DNA from: Wolbachia endosymbiont (group B) of Parapoynx stratiotata
GTDB lineage: Bacteria > Pseudomonadota > Alphaproteobacteria > Rickettsiales > Anaplasmataceae
NCBI RefSeq assembly: GCF_947250635.1
Contig: NZ_OX366335.1
Span: 930,001-994,000, forward strand
DNA length: 64,000 nucleotides
Direction of reading: 5' to 3'
This document shows, one piece after another, positions 1-9,008 of this stretch. Both the position numbers and the translations under genes were made by a program. Under the pieces are notes generated by a model that had not been told where the DNA came from, ran no database searches, and saw nothing but the letters and a program-made list of their open reading frames with translations. The first letter of the stretch is position 1. Every line of letters begins with the position of its first letter.

Positions 1-245
1 ACTGCATTAACACTAGCACCTGCTCCTAATAGAGCTTGTACTACCTTTTCGTTACTATATTCAGCTGCTATATGCAACAATGTTAATTCATCACGCAACA
101 ATTCACTTATTTGATAACTCAGTGGATCTAACGGGTCGCAGACAAATCGGTGATTTATGTCAAATTCTTCCTCTTTCCACTTTTGGTATGTGCCATTATC
201 TTCTGTTCGTAACCAATTTTTCAGTTGTCTAAGTAAATTACTCCT
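1..245 (-). CDS. Ankyrin-repeat protein, N-terminal part (runs off window)
   Basis: Reading leftward from about 245, one open frame continues to base 1. Its last visible part is a clear ankyrin repeat (TLLHIAAEYSNEKVVQALLG, then AGASVNA), which fits a protein-protein interaction scaffold, a common class of candidate secreted proteins in Wolbachia. The preceding ~55 residues are polar, with no motif I recognise. There is an in-frame stop at 246-248 and no ATG in the first 60 codons; the nearest ATG (252-254 region) is in another frame. Either the start is non-ATG or the 5' end is frameshifted. Only the beginning of the protein is visible, so repeat number is unknown. Confidence 0.6.
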
Positions 246-394
246 TTAACATACGTCCAAAATCTTCGCTCCTCATAATATTTATAAAAATGTATATACT
301 TTAATTATTATACATTTAAGCAAGAAAGTCAAGAATTTAACTAGTATCACAAACATTCAAACAAGAAAAAGGTGCTTTTACCCGAATAGATATT

Positions 395-1207
395 TTATAA
401 CGTCTTAATGCTAACTCCACCGACATATAAATTTGCGTGGCTTTTTCCAGTATTAAGCAATGCAAGTCCAATATTGTCGACACTAGAGCGTAGTTCTCCT
501 ACTTCTTCATTATGTTCACTGATTACTTTAGTGCCAATATTTGGAAGTGCATTTTTTCCCTCAACAAGATAAAGTTTCCTTCTGAATTTTTCTTGTCTGC
601 TCATTCGATTTACAACTTCCTGACCTATATAGCACCCTTTATTAAAGCTTATACCATTTATCTTATCGATTAAATATTGCAGCGGAAATGATGAATTTTG
701 CACCATATCTTTTGCTCCATCTGGGACAAGGTTTTTAATTCTAACTTTTTCATACTGAATAAAATCTCCAACCGGTTCTTTTATTTCATCTTCATGTATG
801 ATCCTCATTCCTAGCAGCTTGTGCCTTGGATCTTGAAAAATAACTTGTGACTTACTACTACACTTCGCCAACTTAGCATCAAACAAAACTCCAACCTTAT
901 ATAGTGAACTAATGTCTTTAATCCTCACTCTAAGGTAAGTTTTGAGCAAGTCTAATTTTTCAATTATTTGCTGTAGATGGGCATTTTCACACTCCAAATA
1001 AATATATTTATCATGCTCAATGAGGAAAAAATCGTACAGATATTTTCCCTGAGGGTTGAGTAATAAAGAGTAAATTGCCTGCTGGCTACTTAGTTTATTA
1101 ATATCATTTGTTATAACACCCTGAAGAAAATCTCTCGTATCTGGTCCGTATAAAGATATTAGACTACGGTTTGCTAGCGGTATGTAACCCATAAAACTTC
1201 TGTTCAA
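395..1207 (-). CDS. ygfZ: YgfZ/GcvT-domain folate-binding protein
   Basis: A 270-residue protein of the YgfZ family, which resembles the T-protein of glycine cleavage and helps maintain Fe-S cluster enzymes using folate. The family signature KGCYIGQE (around residue 192, followed by VVNRMSRQEKFRRKL) is intact; its cysteine is the conserved functional residue. The N-terminus (FLQGVITNDI, LLNPQGKYLYDFF) also matches the family. The longest frame starts at a TTG (1207); an ATG at 1192 (MGYIPLANRS) is an equally good start. It is transcribed divergently from groES. Confidence 0.88.
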   Translation of the reverse strand: MNRSFMGYIPLANRSLISLYGPDTRDFLQGVITNDINKLSSQQAIYSLLLNPQGKYLYDFFLIEHDKYIYLECENAHLQQIIEKLDLLKTYLRVRIKDISSLYKVGVLFDAKLAKCSSKSQVIFQDPRHKLLGMRIIHEDEIKEPVGDFIQYEKVRIKNLVPDGAKDMVQNSSFPLQYLIDKINGISFNKGCYIGQEVVNRMSRQEKFRRKLYLVEGKNALPNIGTKVISEHNEEVGELRSSVDNIGLALLNTGKSHANLYVGGVSIKTL

Positions 1208-1239
1208 ACCTTAATTATACACTTTTACTAACTCCAACC

Positions 1240-1268
1240 CTTGAAATGTAACCTTTAGATGACTACAT
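1240..1268 (+). promoter_or_regulatory. Possible heat-shock (RpoH-type) promoter of groESL
   Basis: CTTGAAA at 1240-1246 matches the -35 element of sigma-32 promoters. ACTACAT at 1262-1268 is a weak match to the CCCCAT-type -10 element. The spacing is slightly long. The location, about 40 bp upstream of groES, is what is expected. No start-site data; this is pattern matching only. Confidence 0.3.
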
Positions 1269-1304
1269 AGAATTGTAGGTTAATCTATTAATGAGGAAAC
1301 ATAA

Positions 1305-1595
1305 ATGTCAAGTGTAAATTTGAATGTATTAGATGATAACGTGCTAATAAAGCCTATTACTGAAGAAAAACAAGGTGGAATTGTACTACCATCAAGTGCT
1401 GAAAAGAAGCCTACTAAAGGTGAAGTTATAGCAATTGGTAGTGGTTCACGCAACTCAAGCGGAGAGCGTATAGCTTTAACTGTAAAAACTGGTGATAAGG
1501 TTTTCTACAGGCAGTGGGCTGGGACAGAAGTAGAGCATGATAATGAAAAGTATGTCGTGATGAAGGAGTCAGACCTACTTGCTGTTATCAAGTAG
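1305..1595 (+). CDS. groES: Co-chaperonin GroES
   Basis: The 96-residue GroES heptamer subunit, the lid of the GroEL folding chamber. Recognisable family features are the N-terminal [15 protein letters not shown] strand ([23 protein letters not shown]), the mobile-loop region and the C-terminal [13 protein letters not shown]. Length is normal for the family. GAGGAAA ahead of the ATG is a good ribosome-binding site. It is the first gene of the groESL operon, 89 bp ahead of groEL, and the two are almost certainly co-transcribed. Confidence 0.97.
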
Positions 1596-1684
1596 GTATT
1601 CCTATTTTACTAAACTAATGCGCTATATAGTGCATTATGTATTTTAATATTCTAAATTTTTTATTAATTTAAGGAGTGATAAAA

Positions 1685-3343
1685 ATGGCTAACATAGTAG
1701 TATCAGGCGAACAGTTGCAAGAAGCCTTTCGTGAAGTTGCAGCAATGGTTGACTCAACGGTGGGAGCAACTGCAGGGCCTAGGGGAAATACAGTAGGAAT
1801 TAGCAAGCCATATGGTGGACCAGAGGTCACAAAGGATGGCTATAAGGTAATGAAAGGTATAAAGCCTGAAAAACCATTACACTCTGCAATAGTAAGCACC
1901 ATTGCTCAAAGTGCTTCTCAGTGTAATGACAAAGTTGGTGATGGTACCACAACATGCTCAATACTGACTAGCAATATGATAATGGAAGCTTCAAAGTCAA
2001 TTGCAGCTGGAAATGATCGTATTTGTATCAAAAATGGAATACAGAAGGCAAAAGGTGTGATATTAGAGGAGATTAAATCAATGTCTCGCACAATTTCTTC
2101 AGAGAAAATGGGTGAAGTTGCACAAGTTGCAATAATTTCTGCAAATGGTGATAAAGATATTGGTGATAGCATTGCTGATGCTGTTAAAAAGGTTGGAAAA
2201 GAAGGCATCATCACTGTTGAAGAGAGTAAGGGTTCAAAAGCATTAGAAGTTGAACTTACAACTGGTATGCAGTTTGACCGTGGTTATCTCTCTCCATACT
2301 TTGTTACAAATAATGAAAAGATGAGCGTGGAGCTTGATGATCCATATTTGCTGATTACAGAAAAAAAACTTAATATTATTCAACCTTTACTTCCTATTCT
2401 TGAGGCTATTTTTAAGTCTGGTAAACCTTTGTTTATCATTGCAGAAGATGTTGAAGGTGAAGCATTAAGCACTTTAGTGATCAACAAATTACGTGGTCTA
2501 AAAGTTGCTGCAGTAAAAGCTCCAGGTTTTGGTGATAGGAGAAAGGAGATGCTCGAAGATATAGCAGCTTTAACAGGTGCTAAGTATGTCATAAAAGATG
2601 AGCTTGGAATCAAGATGGAAGATTTGACTCTTGAAGATCTTGGTACTGCTAAAAATGTTAAAATCACTAAAGACAATACCACAATTGTTAGTGAAGACAG
2701 CGACTCTGATAAAAAAAACAGAGTAGATGCTAAAGTTAACCAGATTAAATCTCAGATTGAAACTTCAACCTCTGATTATGATAAAGAAAAGCTAAGAGAA
2801 CGTTTAGCAAAATTATCAGGGGGTGTTGCTGTGCTCAAAGTTGGTGGAGCAACTGAAGTGGAAGTTAAAGAGCGTAGAGATAGAGTCGAAGATGCTCTGC
2901 ATGCAACAAGAGCTGCAATTGAAGAAGGGATAGTTCCAGGTGGAGGAGTTGCGCTTCTTTATGCTGCATCTGCTCTTGATAAGCTAAAAGCTTCAAGCGA
3001 TGAAGAGCAAATAGGTATCAACATTGTCAAAAAAGTTCTCAGTGCTCCAATCAAAAGATTGGTTAAAAATGCTGGTCTTGAATCTGCTGTTATAATTGAC
3101 TATTTGATTAAGCAGAATGATAAAGAGCTTATATACAACGTTGAGGCTATGAACTACGCTAATGCATCAACAGCTGGTGTAATTGATCCGGCAAAAGTAG
3201 TTCGTATTGCTTTTGAAACGGCAGTGTCTGTAGCAAGCGCACTTATTACTACTGAATCTATGATAGTTGATCTACCAAACAAAGAAGAAAATGCTTCATC
3301 ACCTATGGGTGCAGGAGCAATGGGCGGAATGGGTGGATTCTAA
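1685..3343 (+). CDS. groEL: Chaperonin GroEL (60 kDa)
   Basis: A 552-residue GroEL, the ATP-driven folding chaperonin and one of the most abundant proteins in intracellular Rickettsiales. The sequence shows the equatorial ATP site ([20 protein letters not shown] and GDGTTT), the GGGVALL segment and the Gly/Met-rich tail ([11 protein letters not shown]). A GTG at 1676 lies in frame, but it sits inside the Shine-Dalgarno AAGGAG (1671-1676). The ATG at 1685 ([10 protein letters not shown]) is therefore the correct start. A hairpin terminator follows directly. Confidence 0.98.
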   Translation: MANIVVSGEQLQEAFREVAAMVDSTVGATAGPRGNTVGISKPYGGPEVTKDGYKVMKGIKPEKPLHSAIVSTIAQSASQCNDKVGDGTTTCSILTSNMIMEASKSIAAGNDRICIKNGIQKAKGVILEEIKSMSRTISSEKMGEVAQVAIISANGDKDIGDSIADAVKKVGKEGIITVEESKGSKALEVELTTGMQFDRGYLSPYFVTNNEKMSVELDDPYLLITEKKLNIIQPLLPILEAIFKSGKPLFIIAEDVEGEALSTLVINKLRGLKVAAVKAPGFGDRRKEMLEDIAALTGAKYVIKDELGIKMEDLTLEDLGTAKNVKITKDNTTIVSEDSDSDKKNRVDAKVNQIKSQIETSTSDYDKEKLRERLAKLSGGVAVLKVGGATEVEVKERRDRVEDALHATRAAIEEGIVPGGGVALLYAASALDKLKASSDEEQIGINIVKKVLSAPIKRLVKNAGLESAVIIDYLIKQNDKELIYNVEAMNYANASTAGVIDPAKVVRIAFETAVSVASALITTESMIVDLPNKEENASSPMGAGAMGGMGGF

Positions 3344-3354
3344 GTAAACAAGAG

Positions 3355-3387
3355 CCTTGGAGCAACTTGCTCCAAGGTATCTTTCTA
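3355..3387 (+). terminator. Rho-independent terminator after groEL
   Basis: CCTTGGAGCAA and TTGCTCCAAGG form an 11-bp perfect inverted repeat with almost no loop, 12 bp after the groEL stop and followed by a T-rich stretch. It is well placed to end the groESL transcript. Confidence 0.8.
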
Positions 3388-3630
3388 GTTCTAAAAAGTC
3401 TTACATTTATAAAGGAAATAAATTTGTGATTTTCTATGCAAAGCCACTACTATTTATATTTGTTACGTCTCTTTAATATTATAACTGCTTAAAAATAAAA
3501 AAATAATATATGAAAGTTATAATTGCTACTATATTTGTATTAGCATAATATTATATTAACAAATGATTTATATAATATTTTTATTATAATAGATAGAACT
3601 TAAATTATTTTCTTCATAAATAGAGTATTT

Positions 3631-4134
3631 ATGAAAATACGTATATACTCAATCCTACTTTTACTTTTTTCTTGCACTCAATTGTGCGCTGAAGAAGAAG
3701 TTGCAAAATTTGATCTGCTCATTGGTAAGGTAAATAAAGCAAACCTTACCATTGAAGGCGCAATAAAGGTTACAATAAAACCAGGTTGGCATATATATTA
3801 CAAAGACCCTGGAGATTTCGGCCTTCCTACTTCCTTTGACTGTCAGGGTAACATATCAAATATAGATATTCATTGGCCTACTCCCAAGGAACATGAAGAT
3901 AAAGTTGGGGAAGTTACATTTGTTAGTAACATATATGAAGATATGGTGTTATTTCCCTTTAAAAACAATATCATTCCAAATCAGGAATACGCTGATATTA
4001 ACTTTCATATAAAGTACGCAATATGTAAAGATAGGTGTATCCCTAAAAATGCCGAGATAAAAACCAGTCAACCACTAAAGGATTTTATAGATTCTGATAT
4101 CAATAAACTCATAAATGAGTGGTATGAAAAATAG
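3631..4134 (+). CDS. Exported DsbD N-terminal-domain-like protein
   Basis: A 167-residue protein with an N-terminal signal peptide (MKIRIYSILLLLFSCTQLCA, cleavage likely before EEEVAK). The mature part resembles the periplasmic N-terminal immunoglobulin-like domain of the thiol-disulfide interchange protein DsbD (cysteine-pair domain). Diagnostic stretches are KPGWHIYYKDPGDFGLPT and the redox pair YAICKDRCIP near residues 133-140. The membrane and thioredoxin parts of DsbD are absent, so this is a free-standing domain that may pass electrons to periplasmic thiol proteins. A bidirectional terminator separates it from the convergent gene downstream. Confidence 0.75.
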   Translation: MKIRIYSILLLLFSCTQLCAEEEVAKFDLLIGKVNKANLTIEGAIKVTIKPGWHIYYKDPGDFGLPTSFDCQGNISNIDIHWPTPKEHEDKVGEVTFVSNIYEDMVLFPFKNNIIPNQEYADINFHIKYAICKDRCIPKNAEIKTSQPLKDFIDSDINKLINEWYEK

Positions 4135-4231
4135 AGCTCCCAGCGAGCAAGTGATAGTTATACGATAGCTTAAAAATGTTATTCCTGTCCCTGAATTTTC
4201 CAATAAAGATCTTTCCAAAAATTTCGATCAT

Positions 4232-4262
4232 GAAGCCTTTTGGGGACCAAAAGGCTTCATTT
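4232..4262. terminator. Bidirectional terminator
   Basis: GAAGCCTTTTGG / CCAAAAGGCTTC makes a 12-bp stem with a 3-nt GGA loop. It has T runs on both sides and lies between two convergent genes (end at 4134, end at 4279). Confidence 0.75.
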
Positions 4263-4698
4263 CAATCAATAACGAAAATTATAACTTTGAAAGAGCTGCT
4301 TGCTTATTAACTCCTGTAGTAATTTGTATGCTTTCTACACTTGTTGAAGGATAAAATCCTTTTATTACTTCAGAGCCTTCTCGCTTTAAATATGACAATG
4401 CTTCATATAAAGGCTTCGCTTCATATTGTCTTCCTACTTTTACTTCTTTATGTGCAGCTAATTGATCCCAAGTAACACCATTGCTTTCAATAAACTCTAC
4501 AGAACCATTATCGCTAATGCTAATTTTCATTTTACACTCTTTCCCCTCAACATACCAATTTAAATTCATATAATATGAGCCATTAGCTACTTCATAAATT
4601 CTTACTCCATTCTCATCAACTCTGCAGCGTATTCCCCTTGTTTCACACTTGCTTTTACTAGGCAGTAATAATGTAATTCCATCTACACCATATTTTCT

Positions 4699-6035
4699 GG
4701 GAACGTTCAAAAAAGTGTGTCAAACCGAAAAAAAAGTAATAAATTGATATAAAAAATGGAGGTTTGATATGGGTCAAGCAAATAGAACTACTGGTTTGGT
4801 AGATTATAAAGAATTAGAAACAAATATCCTGTCATCTATACGAGAAGGAAGACCATTGACAGGAAGAGATGGAGCATTAACACCGTTTATAAAAAGGTTG
4901 CTAGAGGCAAGTCTGGAAGGTGAAATAGAAAGCCACATGTCAGCTAAAAGTGAAGAAAATAACCGAAGAAATGGAAGGAATGCAAAAACTTTACGTACAA
5001 GTTCAGGCTCATTTGAACTATTAACACCAAGAGACAGAGAAGGAAGCTTTGAACCGCAAATAGTCAAAAAAAGGCAAACAAGCCTACATCCAGAACTTGA
5101 AGCAAAGGTCTTAAGCACATATGCCAGTGGCATGGGATACAGAGATATAGCTTCACATGTTGAGGAAATATATGACCACAAAATATCAGCAGCAGAGATA
5201 TCCAGTATTACTGATAAACTGCTACCAGTAATCAATGAATGGCGCAGCCGCCCACTGCAATCAGTGTATCCAATAGTGTTTATGGATGGCATGTTCTTTA
5301 AGGTCAAGGAGGACGGACATTGTATAAGTAAATGCATGTATAATATATTGGGCATAAATCAAAATGGCAGAAAAGAAGTATTAGGTTTTTATTTGGCTGA
5401 AAGTGAAGGAGCTAACTTCTGGTTGGGAGTTCTAAATGACCTAAAAGAGCGAGGAGTAGAAGATATTCTAATTGCCTGCATTGATGGGCTAAAAAGCTTT
5501 CCTGCGGCTATAAATAGTGTGTTTCCTAAGGCAGAAGTACAGCTATGTATAGTGCATCAGATAAGGAATTCACTGAAATATGTATCTAGCAAAGATGTAA
5601 AAGTTTTCATGAATGATTTGAAAAAAATATATCGTGCTTCAAGTAAAGAGATCGCTGAGAATTATCTGCTTGAGCTGGAAGAAAAATGGGGAGAGAAGTA
5701 TCCTTTAGTTATAAAATCCTGGCAGAACAATTGGGAAAACTTATCCAGTTATTTTAAGTATTCTGGGCAAGTTAGGAAGCTGATTTACACCACCAATCCA
5801 ATTGAGGGGTTGCATAGACAAATCAGGAAATTTACTAAAACTAAGGGTTCATTTACTAGTACAAATGCCTTGTACAAACAGGTATATTGTGCTATAAAAA
5901 AGGTAGAGCAAAAGTGGATTATGGCTCTCCCTAATTGGGCTTTAACTATTTCTCAACTTGATATTTTCTTTCCAGATAGATTGAAAATTGAGTTGAACTA
6001 AAAATGCGGCTTGACACACTTTTTTGAACGTTCCC
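4699..6035 (+). mobile_element. IS256-family element, full copy 1
   Basis: A 1337-bp element with perfect ~25-bp terminal inverted repeats starting GGGAACGTTCAAAAAAGTGT. It encodes one transposase. Together with the following 210-bp fragment it is bracketed by the 8-bp direct repeat TATTTTCT (4691-4698 and 6246-6253), the target duplication size known for IS256. Confidence 0.95.
4769..6001 (+). CDS. IS256-family (mutator-type) transposase, copy 1
   Basis: The 410-residue DDE transposase of the IS256 family (MULE/mutator superfamily). Catalytic residues can be placed at D173 (FMDGMFFKV), D239 (ACIDGLKSF) and E346 (NPIEGLHRQ). The conserved CIVHQIRNSLKYV block follows the second aspartate. The N-terminal region has a helix-rich DNA-binding part. 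The start ATG is preceded by GGAGG. The predicted protein is identical in all five full copies of the window, so it is probably active. Confidence 0.96.
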   Translation: MGQANRTTGLVDYKELETNILSSIREGRPLTGRDGALTPFIKRLLEASLEGEIESHMSAKSEENNRRNGRNAKTLRTSSGSFELLTPRDREGSFEPQIVKKRQTSLHPELEAKVLSTYASGMGYRDIASHVEEIYDHKISAAEISSITDKLLPVINEWRSRPLQSVYPIVFMDGMFFKVKEDGHCISKCMYNILGINQNGRKEVLGFYLAESEGANFWLGVLNDLKERGVEDILIACIDGLKSFPAAINSVFPKAEVQLCIVHQIRNSLKYVSSKDVKVFMNDLKKIYRASSKEIAENYLLELEEKWGEKYPLVIKSWQNNWENLSSYFKYSGQVRKLIYTTNPIEGLHRQIRKFTKTKGSFTSTNALYKQVYCAIKKVEQKWIMALPNWALTISQLDIFFPDRLKIELN

Positions 6036-6245
6036 GGAAATTTACTAAAACTAAGGGTTCATTTACTAGTACAAATGCCTTGTACAAACAGGTATATTGT
6101 GCTATAAAAAAGGTAGAGCAAAAGTGGATTATGGCTCTCCCTAATTGGGCTTTAACTATGTCTCAACTTGATATTTTCTTTCCAGATAGATTGAAAATTG
6201 AGTTGAACTAAAAATGCGGCTTGACACACTTTTTTGAACGTTCCC
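6036..6245 (+). mobile_element. Truncated IS256 copy (last 210 bp)
   Basis: This directly abuts copy 1 and repeats the transposase 3' end from GGAAATTTACTAAAAC to the right terminal repeat. It carries one base difference (ATG instead of ATT, giving TMSQ instead of TISQ), which the truncated copy at 35384 shares. It is the remnant of an older insertion into which copy 1 jumped, with later loss of the 5' part. Confidence 0.9.
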
Positions 6246-6799
6246 TATTTTCTGCATAGATCACTATTTAAAACATCAACCACATTTATTGATTTTGTAG
6301 AATCGCCAAGCATAATTCTGAGTGCAGGCTTAATCTTACCTTTCTTTCTACTTTCTTTAATTCCTATATATTCTAAAGTATTGTCTTTTATACTTTCCTT
6401 TACATCTTGTGCAATTTTGTTAGCAATTTTGCCTACAATATTTTTGCTATCGTACTTATTAGCATATTTGTATTCATATCTGCCATTAACTTCATATCTA
6501 TACTTTTCCTGTCCTTCTTCACTAGGAACCACAGTAGAAAAGTGTTTAAACCACACTTCATCATAATCAATACTAACTTCTTCGTTCTTATCTTCAGAAT
6601 CTATAGATATTTTGCTACCTGGGCTTACATTTTTAAAGAACTTATCCTTTGCACGTAAATAAAAATTTTCATTTGTATTTTGATTCAGGTCAGTTTTAAT
6701 TAGACCTTTAGGATTATCTAACATATACCTCCACACATTAAATTATATAGAGGTATATTAGTGTTGACCTTCTAAGTCAACACTAAACAATAACAAAAA

Positions 6800-6950
6800 C
6801 TATAGTTGTTTCTTTTCACCTGCTAAAGATTGTGCTTGTGCTCCATCTACACTTGTTGAAGGTTGCTTCAATATGTGATTTAGATATTCTCGTACTTCAT
6901 CAGTGTATTTAATGCTCTTGTAGCTTAAACTTCTTATCAACACCTTGCCT
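6800..6950 (-). pseudogene. C-terminal fragment of an unidentified protein
   Basis: About 50 codons (GKVLIRSLSYKSIKYTDEV, REYLNHIL, ending in QSLAGEKKQL) run in frame out of an IS remnant and end at a stop. Only the tail of a former gene remains, its 5' part having been replaced by the IS end. Not recognised. Confidence 0.4.
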
Positions 6951-7115
6951 AAATGAAAAATATTTCCTCTTTCTTGGAGAAATTTGTTATATTCATTGCA
7001 GTTACTGACTTTCATTTGCTGTGGCATATTTTTTCTTCAATGGTTAAATGGCTATTCTATAATGAATTTTGTCAGTGACTGCCAGTTCTTTTCTCTTGAG
7101 TGATGCAACAAAGCC
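6951..7115 (-). mobile_element. Remnant left end of the IS5/IS903-like element
   Basis: On the minus strand this starts with the same terminal repeat as the full copies (GGCTTTGTTGCAT) and encodes the same transposase N-terminus (MKVSNCNEYNKFLQERGNIF, compared with MKVSNCYEYNKFLQKRGNVF). It stops abruptly at about 6951. The sequence divergence shows it is older than the two full copies. Confidence 0.8.
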
Positions 7116-7293
7116 ATTCCAGTCTGGAATGACTTTGTTTTAACATTGTACCATATTACAATGTTCATACAGTTGTGATTGGTATGACAAGATAAGAGGT
7201 GCTAGAATAATGTAACCGAAGTCATACATAGAAAATAGGTTAGGTATTTTTCAACTTTTGCTATATACTCAAGTAAAAATCTCTCTTTTACAG

Positions 7294-8631
7294 ATGGATA
7301 CAGTAAAGTTTGTTTTATTACTGCCAACAATACTACTCATACTAGTTGCTGGTGTTTACCTATCGGTTAAACTAAAATGGTTGCAGATATTTAGACTACC
7401 GTATGCCCTTTCACTTATTGGAGCTAAAAGAGGAGAAAATAAATTTTCTTCTATAGCTGCTCTGTTTACAATCTTAGGGGGAAATTTAGGAGTAGGAAAT
7501 ATTTCAGGAACTGCTGTTGCTCTAAAAACCGGAGGACCGGGATCCATTTTATGGATGGCAATAATTATTGTTGTTACTTCTGTGATAAAATATGTTACTT
7601 GTTACCTAAGTATAAAAACCAGAAAAGAAAAAAATGGACGTTTTATAGGTGGACCTGTAGCCTACATGGCTGATGCATTTAACTCTAGAAAAGCTACAGT
7701 TGTGTTTCTAGTTATTATGATGATGGTTTCAATAACAGTTGGTAACCTTGTTCAGGTAAATTCTCTATCAATACCACTCAGCATGGTAGATATACCTGTA
7801 GTCATTGGCGGCATTATAATGGCCATAATATTTTTTGTTGTTGCAGCTCTCAGCTTAAAAAAAATTAAAATTTTTATATCGGCTATGATACCGATAATGA
7901 CGGTAAGTTACCTCACACTTTGCGGTATCATATTATTTAAGTTTAGTGAAAATATTCTTCCTTCTCTAAAACTAATAACAAGCAATTTTTTTACAACTAG
8001 TAGCTTTAACTCTGGCTTATCTTTAGGTTTAATTTTAGAAATATTGACTATTATTCAAGTAGGAACTCTGCGAGGTATTTTTGCAACAGATATAGGACTT
8101 GGCCTCGAAGGAATTGTACACTCCTCGATTACTCCTAAAAAAAATAACAATAAATTTATCATTGAACAGAGTCTAATCACAATAATATCTCCTTTTATAG
8201 TTGCACTCATAGTGTTCATTACAGCAATGGTACTGCTTGTCACAGATTCTTGGATTACTGATTTAGAGAGCACTAACATGTGCATTTTTGCTTTTAGAAA
8301 AGCTATGAATTGGCCCTATACTGACTATTTAATTATGTCTATAATGTTTTGTTTTGCCTTTACTACTATCTTTACTTGGTTTTTTTGTTCAAAACAAACA
8401 ATACGCTATGTATCTATGGATAATAAATACACTAAAATCTGGACTGTAGTTTTTACCTTAATCATTCCATTTGGTGCAATCGGTGGAGTTAAGTTACTCT
8501 GGGATATCGCTGATATTTCAATTGCTGCTTTGCTACTCATAAACATACTTGCTATACTCAAGCTCACTTCTCAAGATCCAGAAGTATTTACTATGAGTAG
8601 CAAATACCTGAAGTTGCAAAAACAGAGCTAA
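7294..8631 (+). CDS. Sodium:alanine symporter family (AGCS) transporter
   Basis: A 445-residue polytopic inner-membrane protein of the alanine/glycine:cation symporter family. The family block GGNLGVGNISGTAVALKTGGPGS (N-terminal third) binds substrate and ion in characterised members. Further signatures are GGPVAYM and the run of about ten hydrophobic helices to the C-terminus. Import of alanine or glycine with Na+ from the host cytosol is the likely role. The frame is open from a TTG at 7258, but the ATG at 7294 (MDTVKFVLLL) is more plausible. A palindromic repeat element begins at its stop codon. Confidence 0.88.
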   Translation: MDTVKFVLLLPTILLILVAGVYLSVKLKWLQIFRLPYALSLIGAKRGENKFSSIAALFTILGGNLGVGNISGTAVALKTGGPGSILWMAIIIVVTSVIKYVTCYLSIKTRKEKNGRFIGGPVAYMADAFNSRKATVVFLVIMMMVSITVGNLVQVNSLSIPLSMVDIPVVIGGIIMAIIFFVVAALSLKKIKIFISAMIPIMTVSYLTLCGIILFKFSENILPSLKLITSNFFTTSSFNSGLSLGLILEILTIIQVGTLRGIFATDIGLGLEGIVHSSITPKKNNNKFIIEQSLITIISPFIVALIVFITAMVLLVTDSWITDLESTNMCIFAFRKAMNWPYTDYLIMSIMFCFAFTTIFTWFFCSKQTIRYVSMDNKYTKIWTVVFTLIIPFGAIGGVKLLWDIADISIAALLLINILAILKLTSQDPEVFTMSSKYLKLQKQS

Positions 8632-8880
8632 AGCAATTTAAGTTGTCATCCCAGTCTGGAATCCAGCCTTTCATGAACTTCATCAAAAATTTTATGTTTT
8701 AACATAATACTTTTATGCTCACTAACTGAGTGCGACTGGATCCCAGTGTCAGCTACTAGAATGACATACTTTTTGGTGAAAATTACTCTTATATTACAAC
8801 GTTTGTAGTTATGAATTTGACTATAGGATCAAGTCTAGAAAAATCTAGATTCCAGACTGGGATGACAACTTAAATTGCTT
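8631..8880. repeat. 250-bp element with perfect 32-bp terminal inverted repeats
   Basis: The arms 8631-8662 and 8849-8880 are exact reverse complements (begin AAGCAATTTAAGTTGTCATC; inner end CCAGTCTGGAAT). The interior carries the motif CAGTGTCAGCTACTAGAATGACA, also seen in closely related form near 53620. It has no ORF and looks like a MITE-type or palindromic intergenic repeat. It may also end transcription, since it starts at the symporter stop codon. Confidence 0.85.
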
Positions 8881-9008
8881 GATGTGAACATAAAATAGCT
8901 CATGTCATCACGTTAGCAATACAACTTCTTTAATAAAAACTAAATCAATTCCCGTAATAATTGTACTAGCTAAGGCTAAAAGGCAGAGGGTTATTAGTGA
9001 GGGAAAAT

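Larger units (their letters stand above)
4279..6724 (-). pseudogene. Lineage-specific family protein (paralog B), split by IS256 insertion
   Basis: The two halves, 6246-6724 (N-part) and 4279-4698 (C-part), are separated by IS256 copy 1 plus a truncated copy. Deleting 4699-6253, which includes one copy of the 8-bp duplication TATTTTCT, rejoins the frame precisely (SDLCRK + YGVDG) into a ~296-residue protein. The C-terminal core (VANGSYYMNLNWYVEGKECK, MKISISDNGSVEF, ESNGVTWDQL) is homologous to the cores of the proteins at 9009, 16337 and 57778. No domain I know. The ATG at 6724 preceded by GGAGG is the likely start; a GTG at 6736 is also in frame. Confidence 0.8.

Noticed and set aside
4804..5355. 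A 183-codon frame antisense to every IS256 transposase copy
   Set aside because: It is a shadow of the strongly coding plus frame, appears only because the element is repeated, and has no ribosome-binding site or homology.
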